From Perognathus longimembris pacificus (Eukaryota; Chordata; Mammalia; Rodentia; Heteromyidae): a DNA stretch of 64,000 nt. The position numbers and the translations under genes were made by a program. Positions 44,939 to 54,570 of the stretch are shown here, piece by piece. The notes below the pieces were generated by a model, which ran no database searches, was not told where the DNA came from, and was given only the letters and a program-made list of their open reading frames with translations. Numbering within the stretch: position 1 is the stretch's first letter; each line of letters starts with the position of its first letter. The DNA is taken from positions 64,521,398 through 64,585,397 of the forward strand of contig NC_063168.1 of the NCBI RefSeq assembly GCF_023159225.1, written 5' to 3'.

Positions 44939-45312
44939 TTGGGCATGGTGGCTCATGTCTGTAACTCTAGCTACTCAGAAGTTTTGATAGGCTGTAAAAG
45001 CTGTCTGTGTGAAGATGGGAGAAGGTGATTCAAGGCAAACCTGGACATACATAAGATTCCACATTCTTAACCAATAGCTGGATATGGTAGCATGCATCTG
45101 TAACCTTTGCTCTGTGGGAAGCTGAGGTTAGAAAGATTGATGTTTAAGACTAGTTTAACCACCAAAAACTCACATGGCTTCATCTTGATAGAAGAAAGTG
45201 GACATCTGTTATCTCAGTTACAATGGGAAGTGTAAAATAGGTGGATTGCAGCCCAGTGGGAATCCGCGCAAAAGGCAGAGCTTGTCTTAAAAAACACCAA
45301 TTTCCTTACAAA
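44939..45312 (+). repeat. Multi-monomer B1 part of a compound SINE
   Basis: Three 7SL/B1-like units appear in tandem: one starting 'ttgggcatggtggctcatgt' (44939 on), one starting 'tagctggatatggtagcatg' (45075 on), and one with 'ttatctcagttacaatggga' near 45210 ending 'cagagcttgtcttaaaaaa'. The final tRNA-like dID monomer is displaced by an L1 insertion and resumes near 45991. Confidence 0.7.
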
Positions 45313-45972
45313 TGGGGCAATGTCATTCTTTCTGATAGAGGCATAAAATTCCATTGTGTATAGGACTTGGAAAAAATTATACTAAGTGAAGTGAGCCAGA
45401 CCCAAAGAAACATGGACTCTATGGTCTCCCTTATTGGGACTAATTAGCACAGGTTTAGGCAAGTCACAACAGAGGATCACAAGAGCCCAATAGCTATACC
45501 CTTATGATCCCATAAGATGATGCTAAGTGAAATGAACTCCATTTTATGAAAATGATTGTTATATCAGAGTTGAAACTACTTTCAACATCCCATGTGTATC
45601 TGTAGTTTCTACTATTGATGATGTTCATGTATCACCTTCTTGTGATTGTATCTACACTATCTCTCTAATCTTATCTGAGTGTATGGGAAACAGTGTGTAC
45701 TGGTATTAGAATTAGGAAATTCAAAGGGAATACCAAAATTGAGAGACAAAGGGTAAAATACGAGAAACAACAACAAAAGCAATACTTGCAAAACTGTTTG
45801 GTGTAAGTGAACTGAACACCTCAGGGGGGGACAGGGGGAGGGGGGAGGGGGGCATGAGGGACAAGGTAACAAACAGTACAAGAAATGTAACCAATGCCTA
45901 ACGTGTGAAACTGTAACCTCTCTGTACATCAGTTTTATAATAAAAACTTAAAAAAAACAACAACAAAAAACC
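45313..45972 (+). repeat. L1 3' end (~660 bp) inserted in SINE, with TSD
   Basis: Starts in the region just downstream of the ORF2 end ('aattatactaagtgaagtga' near 45375, 'ccagacccaaagaaacatgg' near 45397), continues through 'tgcaaaactgtttggtgtaa' (45787-45806), the G-rich tract at 45824-45860, 'gtacaagaaatgtaaccaat' and 'ctctctgtacatcagtttta', and ends in an A-rich tail. Flanks ACACCAATTTCCTTACAAA (45294-45312) and CCACCAATTTATTACAAA (45973-45990) form a TSD with few differences. Confidence 0.88.
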
Positions 45973-45990
45973 CCACCAATTTATTACAAA

Positions 45991-46063
45991 AAAAAAGCCT
46001 GAGATATAGCCCAGAGGTAAAGTGTCTGCCTATCAAGTGTGAGGTCCTGAGTTCAAACCTCAA
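45991..46063 (+). repeat. dID monomer, right end of the split SINE
   Basis: tRNA-like monomer with A-box segment 'tagcccagaggtaaagtgtc' (46007-46026) and B-box segment 'gagttcaaacctcaatac', followed by an (AAAT)n tail. Separated from its B1 units only by the L1 and its TSD. Confidence 0.75.
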
Positions 46064-46307
46064 TACTGTCAAAAATAAATAAATAAGTAAACAAAAAATG
46101 ACAAGGTATCATGATCCAGAGAAAGCAAAAAGCAGCAGCCATAAAGTGGGAAAAATGGTGAAACCTCAAGTTGAAAATCTTAACCAGGAGTCTGAAAAAG
46201 TAATTTTTAAGAAGAAAAATTCAAATAGCTAATACAACTCTGAAGTACTGTCTATCTTCTTAGGAAGCAGGTAAATGTAAATGAAAACACTGAGACATTG
46301 ATGTTTT
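46064..46307. other. Unassigned sequence
   Basis: AAAT-rich tail, then purine-rich unique DNA. Confidence 0.3.
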
Positions 46308-46385
46308 TTTCCTTTTTGGTGGTACTGAGGTTTGAACTCCCAGCCTCCTACTTTCTAGACAATTGATCTGTAGCCTAGCTGTGTA
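46308..46385 (-). repeat. dID-type tRNA-like monomer, diverged
   Basis: The minus strand carries a degenerate B-box region ('gggagttcaaacctcagtac' complement at 46322-46341) and an A-rich tail. The A-box half is poorly preserved. Confidence 0.5.
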
Positions 46386-47041
46386 GCAGGCTCTAATCAT
46401 TCCTTTGATATTTCAAAATGGCAAAACTCAAAAGTCCCAGTTTTGCTTCCCTGTGGAGATTATAAACTGGTATAGTCTTCTGAGCAAGAAGTTGAAATTG
46501 TTTGCCTGTGTTCCTGGAGGTTCTGCAAGACCTCAGGGAAAGTCACATTCAAAAGAAGGCAGTCTGTAAAAGAAGGTGAAAACAGAATCATTGATATTTA
46601 AAATGTACAATATTCATGCCCTAGAACTTATTGCTTTAATCCAATGTGACATAATCACATTACATAATTGCCTGGATAGTTTCCAAAAACATAAAAGATA
46701 ATTAAACGAAATAAAATAAATACTGGATAAAAATTGTAGCATGAAACCGTCTTATAATGATTGCTTCAGATGTGTTTTATTGTTAAGAAATAGCAGTTTC
46801 AAACTTTTTAAGGAAAGATGTGTATCTGAGCAAATGTATAGAAAGCAGCCATGAAAACTACAATGTAATAGAGAATGAAGTAGGTAAAGGCACACATAAA
46901 TGGTAAAAAGTATTAAAAAGAAGCAGAGGAGACATTCTAGGAGGTTCAGTTATGTGTACTATTGACTGGCTAGTAGGACTATCTCAGTTTTACATTCCTG
47001 AGTTTCAGAATGGTAAGTAAACAACTACTCAAAGGAAGGAC
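46386..47041. other. Unassigned AT-rich sequence
   Basis: No repeat family or exon recognised. Confidence 0.3.
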
Positions 47042-47061
47042 TGTGTGTGTGTGTGTGTGCA

Positions 47062-47136
<75 letters not shown>
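47042..47136 (+). repeat. Compound (TG)n(AG)n microsatellite
   Basis: About 43 bp of TG with a GCATG interruption, passing directly into about 50 bp of AG. Confidence 0.97.
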
Positions 47137-47138
<2 letters not shown>

Positions 47139-49039
47139 CTGCACATGCAAGGCCACTTGCACTGATTTTACTTCTGGTCATTTTTGTGCTCACATAGTCC
47201 TTTTCTGAAATTCTTCTAAGTTTTCTCCTCTTTCCCTCCTGCGAGGTTTAGGATCAGGCTCTCCTTTCAGTATCTGTGAAAGCATGGCCTCTTGCCCAAG
47301 GACTTAGCTTTCTCATTGATACCTTGCCTGAAAAGTCAGATTGTCCAACTGTTTCTTCTCCCAACTGACAGGGCTATGTGTGCATTGATTTAAATCACTG
47401 CATTGGATTAAACAGGATATATCATTATTGTGCTAAATTTATTTGATTCCTTATGAAAGCAAGCTTCTTTCTATTCATGTGTTTGTCAAAATACTCTACT
47501 TTTGAAATTTGGGAAAATTTCCCTTTGTATCCACTGTAAGTTATTTATTGAGAACTTAGTCATGTCTCCTTTGTAGAATTTACTTCTCTATTATATATAA
47601 AGTAGTGTAGACTAGTAACTGATTTGCATTAAATAGTAAATTTTCTATTATCTTTACTCTTATTACACTGATTAGAAATGACTTATCCATTACATAATTA
47701 CTTATATAGCTTCACATTGGCATATTACTGGCATCCAGTGATGACATTTGGCTGATAGACATAACAAATTTTGATAGGTAAATAAAATATTTCAAATCTT
47801 TTCTATATTTGGAGTTTTACTTGTATCTTCTTATGTGTTCCATGTACATTAAATGATATTAAGCTTACCTAATGATTTAACTCTTTGGCAGAAATTTTAG
47901 TGTATATTAGAAGAAAGTATAGAAAAAAATAAGCTATGACCACGCTCGTAATATGTTGAAGTAAAGAATATATAAACAAAATTTGTATATAAATGTTTGA
48001 TGACTTAGTGTGGACAGAAACAGAACTGGGTTTTCTAGATAAGGATAATTCACATATATTTTCATTCACTCACTTCCCACTCTCACTCACTTAACAAATG
48101 TGAGTCCTTGTGGCTTGTACTGGTTATAAAACCTAGAACCACAAAATACATGCTTGTCTTGTGTCCCTGATTTTGATGTTTCTTTGTTTATTGGCATACC
48201 AATGACTTGATGCCTGAAAGAAGAGGTGCAGAGACTTAATATAATGAAACATGTTTAAATAAACATACAAAGATGAAACAAAGTACTCTGGGAAGCAATC
48301 TGAGCAAGACAAATGCTTGAGGATCATCAATGAATACCAGCATGAGAATGCAAGCAGTCTTTTCCAAAGACAAAGAGCAGGATGGCCTAGGACTTCAAAT
48401 AAACAAATGCCATTCTATGCTCAGGAAGAGGAATGAACTGGAACAAGCAATTGATAAAGAAATACTCCTTTTGCTAACTCAGTGTCTCCTGTGAAAATCC
48501 TAAAGCAATGGTTTTTAAACCCTTAGAACAGAAAAACATTATCTCTAGGAGAATGATGGGCTAAGACGTAGGCATATCCAAACTAGTCTTCTTTTTAACT
48601 TAGTAATGCCAAAAATGCCAGTGGAATGAAATTCAACAGATACAACATAGACATTATAATATCCTTGTGGATAATGGAGAGATTCACTGGGTGGATACAA
48701 AGAAAATAAGGTATTAGCTGTTGGAAGTTATGTTTGAAAAGAGCTTAGGAAAGCATGAACTAAGAACATTGCTAAAGGCCATCAAAATGCTAGCCAATGT
48801 ATTTTCCATCTTAGCATTTTTATCAGAAACTTGAATGGTAAAAGTAACCTGAAAGTTAACAGACTTTAAAACTTGTGCTTTATCAATTGGCTGATATGTT
48901 GGTAATCTAATTAGTTACTGAAAAAGGATCCAAATAGCCTGAAGAGATCCAAATGTAATGATGCAAGTGTTTTAAGAATCAAGATTCAAGTCTGGGTTTG
49001 GATCTTAAAACACAATTGCATGGATACAGGAATTAGAGA
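47137..49039. other. Unassigned AT-rich sequence
   Basis: No recognisable repeat, exon or RNA gene over nearly 2 kb. Confidence 0.3.
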
Positions 49040-49200
49040 GGCATGATATATCAGTTAACTGTAACTATGTGAAATTTTCCTAAACTAGTAGCTGAAAAGA
49101 TGAAAGTTGATTTTTTCACGTGGTTTTACAGAGCAGCAATACTGTAGAGACTTAGCTGGAGTGATTCTAGCTTAGGGTGTCTCCTGAGGCAGTTTGAAAG
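49040..49200 (-). repeat. Possible old LTR remnant
   Basis: Words resembling an antisense LTR consensus ('tatatcagttaactgtaact' near 49048, a 'tagctggagtgattctagct' segment near 49152, 'gggtgtctcctgaggcagtt' near 49175) are present in order but heavily diverged. Confidence 0.35.
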
Positions 49201-49539
49201 GCTTAAGTAGAGAATGTGCTTCTAATAAAGCAGAAAAGAACCAAACCTCACTGCTTGTGTTTGAGAAGGGTATGTCCTTAGGACACATGGCCTGACTTCC
49301 TTGCAGTACAAGAGGAGCCCAAGAGCGTGGAAGATAACCAGAATCTCTTTTGCCATTTTCATTAATGCCATATTCTGGGAGTCATATGAATCGGGCCTGA
49401 TGCTAAGGGGCAGGGCCATAACCCTATGGGAGGGACAACTCAGCCCATCCTGGAGGTTGAATACTGCATACAGGCACTCACACATACACAAGTATTCCCC
49501 ATGTACTGATAAAAACATAACTGACTTGTAATTCAAATC
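49201..49539. other. Unassigned sequence
   Basis: May continue the preceding LTR remnant. Overlapping frames on both strands have no recognisable domain. Confidence 0.3.
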
Positions 49540-49700
49540 TCCATATTATATATATGTATATATGTGTGTGTATTCAGTACAGATATATGCATATACATAT
49601 GCACACGTTTACATAATATACAATAATATGCATATATATTTATATGTGCACATACATGCATACGAATTTATGTATTTATACACCCAGTGTATAAATATAT
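49540..49700 (+). repeat. TA/TATG-rich low-complexity tract
   Basis: Extended imperfect ATAT, TATG and GTGT units. Confidence 0.85.
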
Positions 49701-51387
49701 AAATGTATTCTAGTTCTTTTATATAAGAATATATACTGGAATACACTTGAAAAAGATAAGGGGAACTTTTATATATATGTATGAAATAGTGTTTCTAGCC
49801 CAGATGAAAGTACCTTACAGGGGGATCAGAAGGCAAAAATCAAACAACTGTGGAAAAAGGATGAGACTTGCTTTGTGTGTTTACATGTGGTGGGAATGTC
49901 ATCAGTTGTGAGAACAGTTTAGGAAATAAGGGAAAGCCAGTCTAATGCTTAAACTGTACAAAGCTAGAAAACTTCTGAGTTTCTTATGGCATTTCTCCTC
50001 AAGGAAAAAATAGGAAAAGCCTAACAAGTAAGTCTGAGTGGGATGTGAGCATTGAATGGAATGAGTATTTCCCTTCAGAAGAAAGTAACGAGCATTCCTT
50101 TAGAGCTGAGTGTTGTCTTTAAGTCCAGCTGGAGAATGGTGCCTATTGAACAGGCAGGATCCTGTTTTTACTAGATCATTGCCTGATTATAAGCTATACA
50201 CAGCAAACAAGAAAGTAAACACAAATTAAGTATATTTCACTGAAATAGAAGAATCTCAGTTAAAAGTTTAAAAAAAATAATGAGGCAGGATATATGAAAG
50301 AGGCTCATCAGGTTGAAAGCATATGTCTTAGAGGCAATTAATAGCAATAAATATACTTTGTGTAAGCTTGTTCAAGAAAACACCTAGGTGCCAATCAACA
50401 ATTAAAGATAAAATCTGATTTATTCACATTTGGTAAAATCACTCCTGTTATTCCAAAAAGGGTAACTACTAGGTGAAAGTTAGGAAAAATATTAAAAGGC
50501 TGTTGTCCCAATTTGGGTGGGAGGGGATGTTGTATTTATTGATATGTCTTTTGTATTAGACTAATTCCTAAGAATACAGAGCCAATGAATAAAACTTGAA
50601 AAAGCAAATGCTGCTCTTGAAAGGGTTAAGTGTGCAGATCTACAGTATAGCTCTGGGTGTTCCTGATAAGACAGAGATAATGTTGTCAGAGCAGGCACGA
50701 AGATAGAGAGAACAAGAGGGTGCAACACAGAACACCGTGGCCAAAAGTTACACAGAGAGCCTTTGAGATCATCCCCAAGTATAGCATTCTGTGGTTGCAC
50801 CAAAGCTCTGAAAAGGCATTCCACTTCTGACCTTAAGAGCTGAGAGTTATGGGCCCTACTCAAATTTTTTGTCCAGGCATTGACAATGGGGAGTGTGATA
50901 TTTTTGGATTCTTATAGCAATGGATTTATCTGTCTGTATGTCTGTTGTCTGTTTATCTATGTCCCCCCACCCCTCCTGTCTTTGATGCCTGGATAGTAGA
51001 GCTCTGAACCTGAATGAGGCAGAGAAAGATCCTTGGCATGCTGCTTGAAGTTAAATCTAAGGCCAGCAGTCCTATATTTACCTCTTAACTTCTTTAATTT
51101 GCCCCATTTTAATAATAATGCATCTTATAAGAAACACAAATTATCAACCAACACACTATATTCAACATAAACATCTTTCAGAAATGAGAATGATATAGAG
51201 AAATTCCTAAAAAAAAACTGACATAATGAATTAATTTCCATGAAAAAAATACTCATGGGGTTCCTATAGGTTGAAATGAAAGGAGAATGAACAATAACTC
51301 AAACACATATGAATAAATAAAATTCTTAGTCAAGCTTTAAAAAGTAATGTATCTTATTTACACAAAGAGTTTCCACTGAAATCTTCC
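49701..51387. other. Unassigned AT-rich sequence
   Basis: No repeat family or exon recognised; the 100-residue minus-strand frame at 50561-50863 has no recognisable domain. Confidence 0.3.
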
Positions 51388-51610
51388 ACTTCTGAGGCTT
51401 GAACTCTGGGCCTAGGTGATGTCCCTGAGATCCTTTTGTTCAAGGTTAGCAATCAAACAACTTATGCCACAGTAACATTTCTGGCTTTTTCTGTGATTAG
51501 AGGTAAGAGTCTCATGGACTTTCCTGCCTGGGATGGCTTTGAACTATGATCCAAAGATCTCAGCCTCCTGAGCTGCTAGGATTACAGGTGTGAGTTACCA
51601 GCATCTTAGT
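51388..51610 (-). repeat. B1-Geo dimeric SINE
   Basis: Minus strand: 'tggtaactcacacctgtaat' start, 'ctcaggaggctgagatcttt', a 'caggaaagtccatgagactc' segment, Geo entry, and a 'cagagttcaagcctcagaag' end. Complete dimer, moderately diverged. Confidence 0.9.
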
Positions 51611-51687
51611 GTATATAATATATTTTGATCATGTTTACTCTCCTGTTGCTCTTTCTTATCCTTTCCTATATGTTTTTTTAAATATGT

Positions 51688-51900
51688 TTTTCTTTTTTAT
51701 GGTACTGGGGAATTAAACTTAGGGGTTCATGCTTACTAGGTATAAATGCCCTACCACTCGAGCCACAAGTACAGTGGCTTTTGCTTTCAGGTTTTATATA
51801 TTTTTTAATACTGGCTTTTATACTTTTGTTCAAGTGATATTTGTACCATGGACCTCCTAACTGTCTCCAAACTAGAAGGAATATATAGGAGTAAACTATG
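51688..51900 (-). repeat. B1-dID SINE, diverged
   Basis: The dID monomer is clear on the minus strand (A-box segment 'gtggctcgagtggtagggca', B-box segment 'taagtttaattccccagtac'). The B1 half, up to about 51900, is only partly recognisable. Confidence 0.65.
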
Positions 51901-51965
51901 AAGACCAGTTTGTTTTTGAGGATTCTTTCCAACCTTTAGCCCAGGCTGTGTTCAGTCACCACAAT

Positions 51966-52013
51966 AATAAGGTTTTTTTCTCCTTTCTTTCTCTCTTTCT
52001 TTCTTTCTTTTTT

Positions 52014-52077
<64 letters not shown>

Positions 52078-52124
52078 TTTCTTTCTCTTCCTTCCTTCCT
52101 TCCTTCCTTCCTTCCTTCCTTCCT

Positions 52125-52168
<44 letters not shown>

Positions 52169-52480
52169 TTTCCTTCCTTCCTTCCTTCCTTCCTTCCTTC
52201 CTTCCTTCCTTCCTTTCTTCCTCTCTCCCCCTCTCCGTTCCTTTCTTCCTTTGTTCCTGCATTTTCTCTCTCCTTTCCTTACTTTCTCTCCCTCTTTCAC
52301 TGTCTTTTACTTCCTCCCTCCCTCCCTCCTTCCATTCCTTCTTTCCATTCTTTCTTTCTCTCGCTCCCTCCTTCCTTTCTTCCATTTCTTCCTTCTTCCC
52401 TTTCTCTCTTCTTCCCTTCTTTCATTTCTCTTTCCCTCCCTCTTTCCTTCCTTCCTTTTTTCCTCTCTCCTTTCTTTCCT
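51966..52480 (+). repeat. Long (CTTT)n/(CCTT)n microsatellite
   Basis: More than 500 bp of alternating CTTT and CCTT blocks, then less regular pyrimidine sequence. All the very long open frames here (198 and 149 residues among them) are repeat translations. On the minus strand it lies exactly where the poly(A) tail of the neighbouring L1 would be. Confidence 0.97.
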
Positions 52481-52484
52481 TATT

Positions 52485-52835
52485 TTACAATGTTTAATGG
52501 GTTACATTATAGTATTTTATACTAATTTCACACATACACAATGAAACTGGTTAATTTTCACCCCTCTAGTTCCCCCCTTAAAAAAATATCTCTCCTTGTT
52601 CCCTTCCACTCATTACCATTTTACATTCATGTCATTTTTCCACTTACAAGAGAAAACCTTTTATATTTGTCTTTCTGTGTGTAGCTTTTTTTTTACTTAA
52701 CATGAAGATCCCAGTTCCATTCATTTTCCTGCAAATGACATAATTGTGGCTGAGTAATACTTGTGTGGGTGCACACATGTGTGTGCATGATGTGAATCTT
52801 ACATTTTTTAATCTATTCTTTGGGATTATATCTCA
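52485..52835 (-). repeat. L1 3' segment, direct half of an inverted L1
   Basis: The minus strand begins with 'ccaaagaatagattaaaaaa' near 52822-52803, passes 'attactcagccacaattatg' and 'tgaatggaactgggatcttc' (complement of 52707-52726), a 'cagaaagacaaatataaaag' segment, and ends near an A-rich tail. These are standard words of the L1 ORF2 end and 3' UTR. Confidence 0.82.
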
Positions 52836-52844
52836 CCTCAATCA

Positions 52845-53100
52845 AAATGCTTTTCATCAAGTCACCAAATAACAATAAAGGCTTGCAAGTTTGGAAATTC
52901 CTATACATGGTAGATGGGAATCTAAATTAATGCATTCACTATGCAAGTCAGTATGAATGTTCCTGAAAGAACTGAAAATAGAACTACTCCATGATCTTGC
53001 TCTACCACTCATGGACATATATTCAAAGGAATGTAAAAAATAAACCATCACAAATCCTGTACACACATTTATAGCAGCATTATTCACAATAGTCTAACCA
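52845..53100 (+). repeat. L1 ORF2 3' segment, inverted half
   Basis: The plus strand carries sense L1 ORF2 sequence: 'aagtcagtatgaatgttcct' (52945-52964), 'tggacatatattcaaaggaa' and 'tagcagcattattcacaata' (53071-53090). It is oriented opposite to the adjacent 3' segment and represents the L1 sequence immediately upstream of it. Coding is disrupted. Confidence 0.82.
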
Positions 53101-53469
53101 TGAAATCAAAAGTATTTCTTTCTTATTTAGTAAATTAAGTCTGAAACCCTCACAAAGATATTGAGATGACAAAGTTGTTATAATTATCATCTCTGAAACT
53201 CACTTGAGAGATACAGAATAGTGAGTAAGTCTCTGAAAGACCTTGCTTTTGCCTAATGACCAATTAGACTAGTCTAGACTTTGTGCTGGATATCACATTT
53301 GACTGGCCACATACAAAGAAAGAATGACCTCTTCAATGAGGTGAAGTTTTTTCCTGGTGCCCTTGGACAAGCATAAGTCTCCCTGAGGGAGTGGGAAAGA
53401 GAAATGGAGCATGAAGTCAGAGTTAGCCTTTTTTTAGTACAGATCACTGGTATTTAATTTTGCAAAGAG
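53101..53469. other. Unassigned sequence
   Basis: No repeat or exon recognised. Confidence 0.3.
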
Positions 53470-53625
53470 CTGGAAATCATTTATGTTAATTCCCTCCTCA
53501 TGCCTCTGATGGGTGAGCACTTCTAACCTCATTTGTAGATCAGAAAACCAAAGCTATGCCAAAATGGAAGAACTTAAGCTTGGCTTCACAATCAGTGAAT
53601 CACAAAGAATTCAAAGGGGTCAGAC
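53470..53625 (+). repeat. MIR SINE
   Basis: Order of words matches MIR: 'ttccctcctcatgcctctga', 'ctcatttgtagatcagaaaa' (53527 on), a degenerate 'agaacttaagcttggcttca' core, and an 'aatcagtgaatcac' segment. Confidence 0.55.
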
Positions 53626-53896
53626 AATATTTATAAAACCTGAGACCTAGCAGCACCAGAAGAGTTGGACCGAATATTCTCTCATTTAATCATCAGTGAG
53701 GTTTCTTTTCTTTTAAAGCAATGTATGCCTTTCTAGCCTTTGAATAAATTCTATTATTAAATGTATTCCCTTTCTTTTTCTTTCTTGAAATTGTTTTTCC
53801 CTCCTTTTAATCAGATTGCCTCAATAGGTAGGTGGATTTCTTCCTGCAATGGTGCTCATTTAAGGTCACATTTTAATTCATAAGACTATGTATGGT
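53626..53896. other. Unassigned sequence
   Basis: No repeat or exon recognised. Confidence 0.3.
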
Positions 53897-54115
53897 TCCA
53901 GGTGCCTGAAGTTCACATGTGTAATATTAGCTACTCATCCAGCTGACATCTAGTAAATAGAAACTTGAAGCTATTGTTGTCAGAAAAGTTCATGAGACTC
54001 CATATCCAAAGTAACCAGCAAAAGCCAGGATGGGGCTGTGGTTCAAGTAGTAGAATGTTGGAACAACAGCCTAACAAGCACACGAGTTCTGAGATCCAAT
54101 CTCAGTACTGGCAAC
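53897..54115 (+). repeat. B1-dID dimeric SINE, diverged
   Basis: B1-like left half ('cacatgtgtaatattagcta' near 53914) with 'aagttcatgagactccatat' and 'aaccagcaaaagccaggatg' linker, then a dID/Geo-type right half with 'gggctgtggttcaagtagta' (54032 on) and a 'gagatccaatctcagtactg' B-box region. It lacks the Geo-specific insert. Confidence 0.72.
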
Positions 54116-54454
54116 TACATGTTGAGCAATGTATGTGTAAGCAAACAGAGGAAGGATCATAACAATACACATTCAGATGGACAGATTCCAGCTTGTACAT
54201 TGATATTGCATAGACCACACTGAATCAAAGTATGTATAGATAATATTGTTGCCCATAGTACTTCCCATGGAACCCAGATTGGTGTTTATTAAAACAATGT
54301 ACAGATCCTCAAGGAAAAAGAACATGGTATATTTCTATTCATTTCAGTTCGACCTTTACTACAGGTTACCAGGGAGTTTTTTTTACAAATAGGTATTCCA
54401 TCTAATTCTGTAAGAAAAGACAATTGTATGCAACATTTTCAAGCTCATTTGGAA
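54116..54454. other. Unassigned sequence
   Basis: No repeat or exon recognised. Confidence 0.3.
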
Positions 54455-54570
54455 ACTATCTCTTCTCCTTTCTCTTCTTTTCTCCTTTCTCCCTCCTCCC
54501 CCTCTCTCTGTCTTTCTCTCTCTCCCTCCCTCTTTTTCTTTCTCCCATCCCTCTCTCCTTTTCTTTCAGT
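54455..54570 (+). repeat. Polypyrimidine tract
   Basis: Irregular CT/CCT/TTTC mixture explaining the serine/leucine-rich frame. Confidence 0.8.

Noticed and set aside
51936..52544. 198- and 149-residue open frames
   Set aside because: They translate the (CTTT)n/(CCTT)n repeat on both strands and have extreme low complexity; not genes.
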